Positions 1 through 8,448 of a stretch of DNA of 64,000 nucleotides are shown here, piece by piece; the stretch's first letter is position 1, and every line of letters begins with the position of its first letter. Source of the DNA: JANQPX01 sp039197065. Its GTDB lineage: Bacteria; Pseudomonadota; Alphaproteobacteria; Geminicoccales; Geminicoccaceae. The stretch covers positions 13,054 through 77,053 of the forward strand of contig JBCCUL010000040.1 of the NCBI GenBank assembly GCA_039197065.1. Reading direction: 5' to 3'. Below the pieces are notes generated by a model. That model searched no databases, was not told the origin of the DNA, and was given only the letters and a program-made list of their open reading frames with translations. A program made the translations under genes and the position numbers.

Positions 1-1346
1 CCGCCTCGATAGCGTCCGGCGCCGCCAGAATTGGATCGCAGCTCCTTTTTGTGAAAGATCAGCGGACAAAGGGTCTCGTTGATTTCAACAGGCGTGCCCT
101 TGACCCCGCTCGGAAAGGCTGTGGCGGAAAGCCCATCCTTGCTCGGACGAGCGCCCGTGCCGCCATTGGTGACGACGGTCGTGGTGAACAGCCTGCTGTC
201 ATTCGCGCTTCGATCGGAGCGGCCCCGGAAGGTCAAGTTCCAAAGGCAGGCAGCGCCTTCCGCCGGAACACGGTCCGGGATGATCTGGGCAAGGCATCCG
301 AACACCACATCCGGCAACATCTGGCCTGTAATGTGCCTTGAGTTGACCGCCGCCGGATAGGGCGCGTTCAGGATCGAGCCGAGCGGCGCTTCGACTTCGT
401 AGGGAAGGAGCGAGCCGGCATTGTTGGGCACGTCGGGCGCGATCGCGGTGGCCATCCCGAAGGCGCTGTAGGCCGTCGTGTAGATGCCCGGCACGTTGAC
501 ACCATGGCGCTGCCGAGCAGACGTGCCCTCGTAGTCCACCTTGATGCGATCGCCTTCGATGGTCATCGCGGCGACCAGGTCGACGGGCGCGTCGTAACCA
601 TCGATCCGCATACTGTTCCGATAGACCCCATCCGGCAGGTCCGCGATCGCGGCGCGGACGGCCTTTTCCGAGCTTTCGCAGATATAGTCGGCGAGCGGAT
701 CGAGCTGATCGACGGCGAATTCGTCCATCATCTCGACCAGGCGCTCGCAGCCGATGTCGTTGCAGGCGGCAAGCGAGTAGACATCGCCTTCTGTCTCCAC
801 CGGCTGGCGGGTGTTGGCGCGGATCATACTGAGCAGGGTCTCGTTCATCTGTCCCCGTTCGGCGAGCTTGAGCATCGGGATGTAGATGCCCTCCATATGC
901 ACGTCCGTGCCGTCCGGGCCGGTGCCGACACCGCCGATATCGGTCAGATGCGAGGTGCAGGAGAAGAGCGCCACCAGCTCGCCTCGGCGAAAGCATGGCG
1001 TGGTCAGCGTGAAGTCGTTCAGGTGCCCTGTACCCATCCAAGGATCGTTGGTGATGTAGACATCGCCTTCCTGCATGGTCTCCAGCGGAAAGTGACGGAT
1101 GAAGTGATTGACGGCCGCCGCCATAGAGTTGATGTGCCCCGGCGTGCCGGTGACCGCCTGGGCCAGCATCCGCCCCTTCAGATCGAAAACGCCGGCCGAG
1201 AGGTCGCCGCATTCGCGCACGATCGGGCTGAACGCGGTGCGCAGGAGTGCCTGCGCCTGCTCCTCGACGACGGCGATCAGCCGATGCCACATCACCTGCA
1301 GACGGATCCTTCTTTGGCTCTCGTTCAGCGAGGCTTCGGAGCTCAT
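1..1346 (-). CDS. hyuB: Hydantoinase B / oxoprolinase-type subunit, partial (runs off left edge)
   Basis: About 449 codons are open on the minus strand from ATG 1346 to the window edge, so the C-terminus is missing. The translation is a typical HyuB: an N-terminal IVRECGDLSAGVFD segment, TNDPWMGTGHLND, and a late TNGGTGARP glycine-rich stretch. Family members act with HyuA in ATP-dependent opening of hydantoins or 5-oxoproline, or in acetone-carboxylase-like reactions. A GGAG lies 8 nt before the ATG. The start overlaps the hyuA stop (ATGA), so the two are translationally coupled. Full family length is about 520-570 aa, so roughly 80-120 residues lie outside. The substrate cannot be told from sequence. 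Confidence 0.93.
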   Translation of the reverse strand, partial: MSSEASLNESQRRIRLQVMWHRLIAVVEEQAQALLRTAFSPIVRECGDLSAGVFDLKGRMLAQAVTGTPGHINSMAAAVNHFIRHFPLETMQEGDVYITNDPWMGTGHLNDFTLTTPCFRRGELVALFSCTSHLTDIGGVGTGPDGTDVHMEGIYIPMLKLAERGQMNETLLSMIRANTRQPVETEGDVYSLAACNDIGCERLVEMMDEFAVDQLDPLADYICESSEKAVRAAIADLPDGVYRNSMRIDGYDAPVDLVAAMTIEGDRIKVDYEGTSARQRHGVNVPGIYTTAYSAFGMATAIAPDVPNNAGSLLPYEVEAPLGSILNAPYPAAVNSRHITGQMLPDVVFGCLAQIIPDRVPAEGAACLWNLTFRGRSDRSANDSRLFTTTVVTNGGTGARPSKDGLSATAFPSGVKGTPVEINETLCPLIFHKKELRSNSGGAGRYRG

Positions 1347-3433
1347 GGCGTTTCTCCCGGTCGGACCTGCATCACGATGGCGCCATTCCCAGCGATGGTG
1401 ACGTTGAAGCGTGCTGTTACGAGGGTCGTGGTCTGTTCCTCTTGAATCAATGCCGCCCCCTCCACCTGATCACCAGGCCGAAGGTCGGCGCGCCAATAGG
1501 TCGGAACGTCCATCCATGCGTCGCGATCGCCGTCGAACATCATGCACGTCCCGGAGGGCGCAGGCCGGTTCGAAGCAACGGCTGGCTCCCGTAAAGCCTG
1601 CATCGGCACGCTGCTGCCGCCGCTGGAAAGCGTCAGGCCGAACGTCAGGATTTCTACCTCGGCATTGGGAATGATGCGGCGATAGATCTTTTGATAAGTT
1701 TCATCGAAGCGTGCCTGCAGAAGAGCGACGTCCTGTGCAGCAAGCGGCCGGTTCGGCAGCGTGACCACAACCTCGTGTCCCTGGCCGTAATAGCGCATAT
1801 AGGCGAGCCTTGTTTCCACGAGATCGGCATCGGGTGTGGCCGGCAGGACCACGTCTTCAGCCTCGGCGCGCATGTCCGAGAACAGCGCGTTCACGGCGTC
1901 TGCATCGAACTGACGAAGACGCTGATGACGGCTTTGCACCACCTCATAGGCGATCGGCGCTTTGAGGAAGCCGATGGCGGAACCGACGCCAGCGTCAGGT
2001 GGGACGACGATGCGGTTGATGCCGAGCTTTTCGGCCAGCCTTGCCGCATGCAGAGGGGCGGCGCCACCGAAGGCGACCATGCTGTGATCGGCGACCACCT
2101 TGCCGCGCTCGACGGTGTGCACGCGCGCGACGCTGGCCATGGTTTCGTCGACCATCTCCTGCACGCCGTAAGCGCCCAATTCGGCTGAGAGCTTCATGGG
2201 TTCACCGATTGCGCGGGCGATCGCCTCGCTCGCCAGCGCAGAATCGAGCGTCACCTTGCCGCCCGCAAATGCCTTGGGGTCGATCTTGCCGAGCACGGTA
2301 TCCGCGTCGGTCACGGTCGGCTTGTCACCGCCCCGCCCGTAGGCAGCCGGACCGGGATCGGCGCCGGCGCTGTCCGGGCCGACGGTGATGCGCCCGAGCG
2401 TGTCGATTCTGGCAATTGAGCCGCCGCCAGCGCCGATCTCGACCATCTCGATCACGGGTATGCGCAGCGGCAAGCCAGATCCCTTGGTGAAGCGGGCGGA
2501 GCGATCGACCTCGAACTCACGAGCACTCTCGGGCTTGCCGTTCTCGATCAGGCAGATCTTCGCCGTGGTGCCGCCCATGTCGAAGGACAGCACCTTGTCG
2601 AGGTCAAGCGAGGCGGCAACCTGACTGGCGAGAATCGCACCGCCGGCAGGGCCTGATTCCACAAGGCGTATCGGGAACTTTCTGGCGGTCTCCAGCGCCG
2701 TCAGGCCGCCGCCCGATGTCATCATGAGGAGAGGTGCGGCGATCCCGGATGCCTCCAGACGATCACCAAGCTCGCCCAGATAGGCCGACATCAAAGGGCG
2801 GACATAGGCATTCGCCGTGGTGGTGGTAAAGCGCTCATACTCCCGAATTTCGGGGCAGACCTCGGAGGAAAGCGTGATGCCGAGATCCGGACGCATGGCC
2901 TGGAGGAGCTCGGCGCAGCGGCGTTCATGGGCGGGATTGGCATAAGCATGGAGAAAGCCGATCGCAACGCTCTCGATGCCTTCGGCCTCAAGGGATGGCA
3001 GGAGTGCGAGCACCGCCTCCTCATCAAGGGGTGTCAGCACCCTCCCCTGCACGTCGATGCGCTCGGGCACGGTGAAACGACGCTCGCGCGGCACTAAAGG
3101 CTTCGGCTTTTCGAGCATGAGGTCGTATTGATCGAACCTAGTCTCGTAGCCGATTTCCAGAACGTCGCGAAAACCTTCGGTGGTGATCAGCGCGGTAACC
3201 GCTCCCTTGCGCTCCAAAATCGCATTGGTCGCAAGCGTCGTGCCGTGGATGATCAGTCCGACATCCCTGCCGTCGAGACCGGCGGTTTCCAGCGTCTGCG
3301 CAATGCCGGTGAGAACGCCCTCAGCCGGAGCCTTGGGCGTGGTCAAGGTTTTGATCGACCAGCGCTTCTCGCCTTGTTCCAGGGCGACATCGGTGAATGT
3401 GCCGCCGATATCAACCGCAAGCCTTGCCTTCAC
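1343..3433 (-). CDS. hyuA: Hydantoinase A / oxoprolinase-type ATPase subunit
   Basis: 696 aa. The N-terminus has the ASKHA phosphate-binding signature DIGGTFTDV at residues 8-16, then HGTTLATNA near residue 64, and a second actin-like half with SFDMGGTTAKI and MVEIGAGGGSIA. This is the order of the Hydant_A_N and Hydantoinase_A domains. The start is GTG 3433, placed by GGAG 7 nt upstream. The nearby ATG reads ATGTGA and is out of frame. It is the middle gene of a leftward operon with a HAD hydrolase 21 nt upstream and hyuB overlapping its stop. The pair probably hydrolyses a cyclic amide or 5-oxoproline-like compound in the cytoplasm. The exact substrate is unknown. Confidence 0.93.
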   Translation of the reverse strand: MKARLAVDIGGTFTDVALEQGEKRWSIKTLTTPKAPAEGVLTGIAQTLETAGLDGRDVGLIIHGTTLATNAILERKGAVTALITTEGFRDVLEIGYETRFDQYDLMLEKPKPLVPRERRFTVPERIDVQGRVLTPLDEEAVLALLPSLEAEGIESVAIGFLHAYANPAHERRCAELLQAMRPDLGITLSSEVCPEIREYERFTTTTANAYVRPLMSAYLGELGDRLEASGIAAPLLMMTSGGGLTALETARKFPIRLVESGPAGGAILASQVAASLDLDKVLSFDMGGTTAKICLIENGKPESAREFEVDRSARFTKGSGLPLRIPVIEMVEIGAGGGSIARIDTLGRITVGPDSAGADPGPAAYGRGGDKPTVTDADTVLGKIDPKAFAGGKVTLDSALASEAIARAIGEPMKLSAELGAYGVQEMVDETMASVARVHTVERGKVVADHSMVAFGGAAPLHAARLAEKLGINRIVVPPDAGVGSAIGFLKAPIAYEVVQSRHQRLRQFDADAVNALFSDMRAEAEDVVLPATPDADLVETRLAYMRYYGQGHEVVVTLPNRPLAAQDVALLQARFDETYQKIYRRIIPNAEVEILTFGLTLSSGGSSVPMQALREPAVASNRPAPSGTCMMFDGDRDAWMDVPTYWRADLRPGDQVEGAALIQEEQTTTLVTARFNVTIAGNGAIVMQVRPGETP

Positions 3434-3454
3434 ATCCGTTCTCCGCTTAGCCCT

Positions 3455-4189
3455 TCAGGCGTCGGTTTGAGCCGCCTGGGCTTCCAGTTTGCCGGCGAGA
3501 TCGACGAAGTCGGCAGCGACGATGTCGAAATTGTGTTCGGCCGCAAGATCCGTGGTCTGGCCAGGTCCATATTCATCGATCCTCGGTACGAAGGCGGTCT
3601 TCATGCCGATCGCCGCGGCCGCGACCAGATCGCTATTGTGGGCTGCGACCATCAGACAGTCGCCTGGATCGAGATCGAGCAGGGATGCAGCCCGACGGTA
3701 AGCCTCGGGATCCGGCTTATAGGCGCCCGCAACCTCGGCGCCGAGGATCACATCCCAGGGAAGACCGGCTTGCTTCGCCAGGTTGACCATCAGCGCGACA
3801 TTGCCGTTGGAAAGCGGTGCGATGATGTGATTCTGCTTCAGCCGAACAAGGCCGTCGACGACGTCGGGCCAAGGAGCGAGGCGATGCCAGGCGCGATTGA
3901 GCCTGTCGATCGCCGGAGCCGACAAGCCCTCCAGCTCGAACGCTTCCAAGACCTCCAGCAGGTTTTCCCGGTGCAGGACATCGAGTTTGACGAACGGCCG
4001 GCGTCCGGCCCGGACTTTCTCCATCGACGGCTGGTAGCGAGCTCGCCAGGCAAGGGCGAAAGCCTGGCCATCCATCGCATACCCTTCCGCGGCGAGCAGC
4101 GTCTCCGCCTCGGCGGCGATGCTGTTCCGCCAGTCCACCACCGTCCCGAAGACGTCGAAGGTGAGTGCCTTGATGTCTCTGCCTGCCAT
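3455..4189 (-). CDS. Haloacid dehalogenase type II family hydrolase
   Basis: 244 aa, close to the usual length of L-2-haloacid dehalogenases. HAD motif I is TFDVFGTVVDW, with the nucleophile Asp at about residue 12. Motif II is PLSNGN, the conserved Lys lies in YKPDPEAY, and motif III is AAHNSDLVAAAAIGM, a pattern typical of type II haloacid dehalogenases. AGGAGG stands 8 nt before ATG 4189, which fixes the start. It is the first gene of the leftward hyuA-hyuB operon and so may act on a by-product of that pathway. A real dehalogenase activity is not proven, because many homologues are general phosphatases or dehalogenase-like. Confidence 0.88.
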   Translation of the reverse strand: MAGRDIKALTFDVFGTVVDWRNSIAAEAETLLAAEGYAMDGQAFALAWRARYQPSMEKVRAGRRPFVKLDVLHRENLLEVLEAFELEGLSAPAIDRLNRAWHRLAPWPDVVDGLVRLKQNHIIAPLSNGNVALMVNLAKQAGLPWDVILGAEVAGAYKPDPEAYRRAASLLDLDPGDCLMVAAHNSDLVAAAAIGMKTAFVPRIDEYGPGQTTDLAAEHNFDIVAADFVDLAGKLEAQAAQTDA

Positions 4190-4371
4190 CCGGCGTGCCT
4201 CCTGCTCATGCCTCTTTGCAGTCTGGCGGAAAAATCCAAGGGGTAAAACCGGATCGCCACCGGGTGGGATGCTCCTTATCCAGGAGATGCTGCCAAACTT
4301 GAGTGTTCAACCCATTGCTTGCTACTGATATGGACTGCGATCTAGTGGAAAAAAGAAGGATCGATGCGCGG

Positions 4372-4824
4372 ATGAACAAAATCTTCCTCGACGATCTCGA
4401 AGCAGGGCAGGTCTATCGGCTGGGCAGCGAGACGATCTCCGAAAAGGAGATCATCGCCTTTGCCGAGCGGTATGATCCGCAGCCTTTTCACATCGATCCC
4501 GAAGCAGCGGCGGGCACGATCTACGGCGGCGTGATCGCGAGCGGCTGGCAAACGGCCTGTATTTTCATGCGTTTGTTCGTCGACGGCCTCCTCAACCGTT
4601 GTGCAGCCATGGGATCGCCTGGGCTGGACAACTTGCGCTGGCTGAGGCCCGTTCGCCCCGGTGACGAGCTGGAAGCAACGGTCGAAGTTCTGGAGACCAG
4701 GCCCAGCCGGTCCAAGCCGGATCGCGGTCTTGCAAAACTCCGTTGCTCAGTCGCCGACAAATCGGGTGACGAGGTCTTAACTTTTGTCGCTAATGTCCTG
4801 TTCCAAAAACGCGAAACGGGTTAA
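4372..4824 (+). CDS. MaoC-family (R)-specific enoyl-CoA hydratase-like protein
   Basis: 150 aa with a single hot-dog fold. The hydratase 2 motif is visible as YDPQPFHID, with catalytic Asp35 and His40, followed by GGVIASGW. Family members hydrate trans-2-enoyl-CoA or related acyl-CoA thioesters in the cytoplasm. ATG 4372 is chosen because the protein then begins at the usual MaoC N-terminus. AGAAGGA lies 11 nt upstream. An in-frame upstream ATG at 4303 would add a charged, non-conserved extension. It is transcribed divergently from the HAD-hyuAB operon, with 182 nt between. Confidence 0.85.
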   Translation: MNKIFLDDLEAGQVYRLGSETISEKEIIAFAERYDPQPFHIDPEAAAGTIYGGVIASGWQTACIFMRLFVDGLLNRCAAMGSPGLDNLRWLRPVRPGDELEATVEVLETRPSRSKPDRGLAKLRCSVADKSGDEVLTFVANVLFQKRETG

Positions 4825-4936
4825 AAGGCATGAACTCTATCATCTATCGCGGTCTACGGCATGGTCTTTGCGAGCCTGCGCGACAGCATCGGGCAGGCCC
4901 CCTGGCAATAATGTGGATAGGTTTGAGGAATTGAGA

Positions 4937-6070
4937 ATGACGTCGGCATACGCCTTCAGGCAATCTTGCCTCCCTGCCTTGGTGCTCGCTGGAATTTTCG
5001 GCCTCCTTTCTCCGCTGCACGCGCAGTCGACCAATGACAGCGAGGTTGCAGTAACCGAGAATGGTCAGGAATCCGAAACGACAATTGATCGAGGCGAATT
5101 GCGCCTCAAGCTGTTGATCAGGCTTGTCGAGAATGAATTGCAGGAAGCCGAGCTGCGGAAGTCACGGCTGACCGTGGAGGCGGCCGAGCTGGATCAGCAG
5201 CGCCGCGCCATGGAGGCTGAGCCATCCACGGGCAGTTTGGCGGAAAAGCGCCGCTTCGACGTGATCGAGGAGCGACTTCAGCAGATCGATAAGGAAATGG
5301 CCGAGGTCAATGGCCGATTGCCTGAGATCAGTGCGGAACTGGCCGAACTTCAGGCACGTCTCGACGAAGCCAACGGTGTCGTGCGTGATCCCGAGCCGGA
5401 GACCGCGTCGAACGATATCGCGACCGATGCATCCAGTCAGTGGCTCGACAGCAAACGCCAGATTCAAGAAGCGCTGGTCTATCTTGGCGGATACAACGCC
5501 CTGATCGACGGCGATTTCGGACCACGTACGCAGGAGGCCGTAAGAGTCTATCAGGGTCGGCAGAACGTCGCGACGACCGGAACGCTTACCGACGAGCAGG
5601 AACAGGCATTGCTCGAGGAAGCGGATCTGTTGCGCGCCCGTTACGGCATGAAGAAATTCGAAGACCAAGCCGAAGGCTATCGGATCAGCTACCCGAGCGG
5701 GCTTCTGCCTGAAGGCGGTGCCGTCGAGGCCGATGGACGCCGGTTCGTCAGCAATGACGGTCAAGGCGAGCTTTTGATCACCACCTATGAAGAAAGCGAA
5801 GGCGGAGAGAGCGCCACCGCCGAGTTTTCGGCGATTTATACAGAGCTGCTGAGCGAGTATGAAGTCCAGTACAGACGCAAGCGCGATGACTGGTTCGTCG
5901 TCGCCGGCCTCGTCGAGGAAGGCCGTATCATCTACGATACGGCTCGTTTGAGCGACAATCGAATGGTTAGGGCACGCTTAAGCTATCCCGCCGAGTGGCG
6001 CGATCTGTGGTCGCCTTTCGCCGTGATCATGTTCAATACGTTCGAAGCGATTCCGATCGGCAACAGCTGA
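4937..6070 (+). CDS. Secreted coiled-coil protein with peptidoglycan-binding-like domain
   Basis: 377 aa. A signal peptide is clear (residues 1-30, ending LSPLHAQS). Residues about 45-135 are Glu/Leu/Arg-rich heptads predicting a coiled coil. Residues about 168-225 match the PG_binding_1 pattern (RQIQEALVYLGGYNALIDGDFG, then TQEAVRVYQ, here without catalytic residues). The C-terminal 140 residues form an unrecognised domain. ATG 4937 is preceded by GAGGAATTGAGA. An alternative ATG at 4784 would overlap the previous gene and put the signal peptide in the interior, so it is rejected. It is probably a periplasmic or wall-associated protein. No enzymatic motif is visible. Confidence 0.85.
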   Translation: MTSAYAFRQSCLPALVLAGIFGLLSPLHAQSTNDSEVAVTENGQESETTIDRGELRLKLLIRLVENELQEAELRKSRLTVEAAELDQQRRAMEAEPSTGSLAEKRRFDVIEERLQQIDKEMAEVNGRLPEISAELAELQARLDEANGVVRDPEPETASNDIATDASSQWLDSKRQIQEALVYLGGYNALIDGDFGPRTQEAVRVYQGRQNVATTGTLTDEQEQALLEEADLLRARYGMKKFEDQAEGYRISYPSGLLPEGGAVEADGRRFVSNDGQGELLITTYEESEGGESATAEFSAIYTELLSEYEVQYRRKRDDWFVVAGLVEEGRIIYDTARLSDNRMVRARLSYPAEWRDLWSPFAVIMFNTFEAIPIGNS

Positions 6071-6096
6071 CACCAGCTTTAACTCGCTCGCCCAGG

Positions 6097-6336
6097 TCAA
6101 CTCTCCGGCGGTTCCTCATTCTGGTGCTTCATCACCATGCCGCGTGGCGGCACCAGTTCGACGCTTGAAGGCACGGCGATGATTTCGGCAAGCAGGCTAC
6201 CGACAAGCTCGGTATGCACCTTCCCGCCACCGCGGGCGGCGACGAAGGCAATCGCATCTTCGAGGCTGTCGAACAGCTCGGCATCGACAGCACAGAAGGT
6301 TTGGCGGTCATCGGTCGTGTTCATGCAGACGATCAT
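6097..6336 (-). CDS. Small conserved-looking hypothetical protein
   Basis: 79 aa, acidic, not recognised. It ends in HQNEEPPES and contains a mixed alpha/beta-looking core (DSLEDAIAFVAARGGGKVHTELVGSL, given here only in part). There is no signal peptide or membrane helix. The first ATG (6336) and a second in-frame ATG (6324) are both possible, and neither has a strong ribosome-binding site. A perfect TTAA-N7-TTAA box (6349-6363) lies directly upstream on this strand, suggesting CtrA-type cell-cycle control. Confidence 0.6.
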   Translation of the reverse strand: MIVCMNTTDDRQTFCAVDAELFDSLEDAIAFVAARGGGKVHTELVGSLLAEIIAVPSSVELVPPRGMVMKHQNEEPPES

Positions 6337-6348
6337 GCGTCAGAAATC

Positions 6349-6363
6349 TTAAATTAGGGTTAA
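6349..6363. promoter_or_regulatory. CtrA-type box TTAA-N7-TTAA
   Basis: TTAA at 6349-6352 and TTAA at 6360-6363 are separated by exactly 7 nt and followed by CC, giving the full CtrA consensus. It lies 13 nt upstream of the 6336 start of the leftward 79-aa gene and about 160 nt upstream of the rightward SDR gene. CtrA binding is inferred from the motif only. Confidence 0.5.
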
Positions 6364-6522
6364 CCAACCTTCAGAAAAATCGCGCCTAAGAAGCTTTTAT
6401 GAACGTACTACTCTTATCAAAGGTTGCTAATTGACGCTTCCGATTGTCGACGCTTTCATTCAACCAGGCGCCCCCGTTCACGAAGAAACGCCGAATTACA
6501 GGCGGCATAAGGAGCAGCAGGA

Positions 6523-7284
6523 ATGAGCGATCTGTTCGATCTCGATGGTAGAGTCGCCCTGGTGACCGGCGCCTCGCAGGGCCTGGGCATGCGCTTCGCG
6601 CGCGTTTTGGCCGAAAGAGGCGCTAAAGTGGCGCTTGCGGCGCGCCAGGTCGATAAGCTGGAAGACCTTAAGCTCGACATCCTGCGACACGGCGGAACGG
6701 CATGCGCCGTCGGGCTGGACGTTACCGATGCCGCGTCGATCGACGCCTGTTTCGAGCAGATCGAGGAGGACGCTGGTCCAATCGACGTGCTCGTCAACAA
6801 TGCCGGCGTTGCCGTCTCCAAACCTGCGCTTGAACAGACTGAGGCGGATTGGGACAAGGTGATCGACACCAATCTGAAAGGCGCATTCTTCATGGCCCAG
6901 GCAGCGGCCAAACGCATGGTCCAGCGGGGTGAAGGCGGCGCGATCATCAATATCGCATCCGTCCTGGCGCTCGAAGTGATAGGACATCTCGCACCTTATG
7001 CCGCGTCCAAGGGGGGGATCTGGCAGGTGACGAAAACCATGGCGCTGGAGCTGGCACGCCACGATATCCGTGTGAACGCCTTGGCGCCCGGTTACATCGA
7101 AACGGACATCAACCGGGATTTTCTTCAAAGCGAGGCCGGTCAGCAGATGATCAAGAAAATCCCGCAACGGCGCTTCGGCGAACCGGAGGACCTAGATGGC
7201 GCGCTTCTGCTGCTCGCCTCGGATGCAGGGCGCTACATCACAGGATCGATCATCGTGGTCGACGGCGGCTTCACGCTGTCCTGA
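6523..7284 (+). CDS. Short-chain dehydrogenase/reductase (SDR)
   Basis: 253 aa, a classical SDR. The cofactor motif TGASQGLG is at residues 15-22, NNAG at about 90, and the catalytic set is Ser146 (NIASVLAL), Tyr159 and Lys163 (YAASKGG). The C-terminus IIVVDGGFTLS is typical. It uses NAD(P)H on an unknown alcohol/ketone, and homologues are often annotated 3-oxoacyl-ACP reductase-like or glucose dehydrogenase-like. AAGGAG 8 nt before the ATG fixes the start. The stop is 3 nt from the end of the convergent terC-like gene. Confidence 0.9.
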   Translation: MSDLFDLDGRVALVTGASQGLGMRFARVLAERGAKVALAARQVDKLEDLKLDILRHGGTACAVGLDVTDAASIDACFEQIEEDAGPIDVLVNNAGVAVSKPALEQTEADWDKVIDTNLKGAFFMAQAAAKRMVQRGEGGAIINIASVLALEVIGHLAPYAASKGGIWQVTKTMALELARHDIRVNALAPGYIETDINRDFLQSEAGQQMIKKIPQRRFGEPEDLDGALLLLASDAGRYITGSIIVVDGGFTLS

Positions 7285-7287
7285 GGA

Positions 7288-8085
7288 CTATAGGATCCCC
7301 TTTCTCTCCAACGCCTTTAGAGCGAGAAGCTTTTTCTGGTAGCGCCCCTGAACCAGATCCACGATCACCAGCACGGCAATCACGAAGTAGAACGTGCTCT
7401 TGGCCATGGGCTCGATGGCGTAGCCGAACAGCTTCAGATGGGCGAGATGTCCACCCTCCGAGATCAAGAGAATGCCGACAATGAAAAGCACAAACAGCCC
7501 GAGGACCTCGTACATGCGATTCTTTTGAAGGAAGTCGGCGACGTGATCGGAGAGCCAGATCATCATCACGCCGGAGATGATGATCGCCGTCGCCATCACC
7601 CAGAAAACCTCGGTCAACGCCATAGCTGAAAGGATAGAATCGAAGGAAAAGACCAGATTCATCACGACGATCCAGGTCACGGCGGATGCGACCGAACGCG
7701 AACCGCCATGTCCGGGATGACCCTCCAGCTCGTCGATTGCGATCATGTGGGCGATCTCCTTCACCGCTGTGTAGATGATGAAGACGCCGCCCAAGAGGGT
7801 GATGGCGGCATGGACGTTGAAGGACCCCTCGATGAGGCCTTCATGGTTAAAGCTGACGAAGGGCGCCTGGAAATACTGGATGGCCTGAATGATGACGAAC
7901 AAGAGAACGATGCGGAGCCCTATGGCAAGGCCGATCCCGAGGCGACGCACGCTCGCCTGACTTTCAGCCGGCACGCGTTTGGATTCGATCGAGATATAGA
8001 GAAGATTATCGAACCCCAGGACTGCCTGCAGCAAGATGAGCATGCAAAGGGTCGAGAGATTTTCGAATGAGAAAAGCTGTTCCAT
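7288..8085 (-). CDS. TerC-family integral membrane protein
   Basis: 265 aa with about seven to eight hydrophobic helices and the acidic TerC signature GFDNLLYISI near residue 24, plus NLVFSFDSILSA in the second half. TerC/Alx proteins are inner-membrane proteins linked to metal ion (Mn2+) export and metalation of exoenzymes. This member lacks any tellurium-resistance gene cluster around it. No strong ribosome-binding site precedes ATG 8085. It converges on the SDR gene. Confidence 0.88.
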   Translation of the reverse strand: MEQLFSFENLSTLCMLILLQAVLGFDNLLYISIESKRVPAESQASVRRLGIGLAIGLRIVLLFVIIQAIQYFQAPFVSFNHEGLIEGSFNVHAAITLLGGVFIIYTAVKEIAHMIAIDELEGHPGHGGSRSVASAVTWIVVMNLVFSFDSILSAMALTEVFWVMATAIIISGVMMIWLSDHVADFLQKNRMYEVLGLFVLFIVGILLISEGGHLAHLKLFGYAIEPMAKSTFYFVIAVLVIVDLVQGRYQKKLLALKALERKGIL

Positions 8086-8448
8086 GACGCGTCGATATCC
8101 GAATTTTCAACAAAGTTTCGTCGTGGAAACGAGCACAGGACGGTGTGGCCTGCAAGATCGCACTCACGATCTGAGCGTGTTAGCTGGCGTCCCTGTCGGT
8201 GACTTGTGATGCCGATCACTGCAGATGAAGCGAATTTCTACGCAAAAAGGGCTGCTTTATGATCGACGATCAAGAAGACGTTAGGAGTGATAGTCTACAA
8301 ATCGGGATCCGTGCCGACTTTTGATCGAGCGCGCATTTACGTCTGAACCTCTCTTTTCTTCTATCGAGTCAGCGTAGGTTCAGAGAGTTTTCGCTAACCC
8401 ACCGAACTTTGTGGGAAAACGCATCATCGAAATCCGGGGGAAATACTG
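8086..8448. other. Intergenic region, 363 nt
   Basis: It lies between the divergent TerC-like and DUF898 genes and must hold both promoters. I see no convincing ORF, long repeat or structured RNA. GGGGGA at 8438-8443 is the ribosome-binding site of the DUF898 gene. Confidence 0.6.

Noticed and set aside
199..1290. Long Arg/Gly-rich 363-codon minus-strand frame
   Set aside because: It is an out-of-frame shadow. The true hyuB frame on the same strand has all family motifs.
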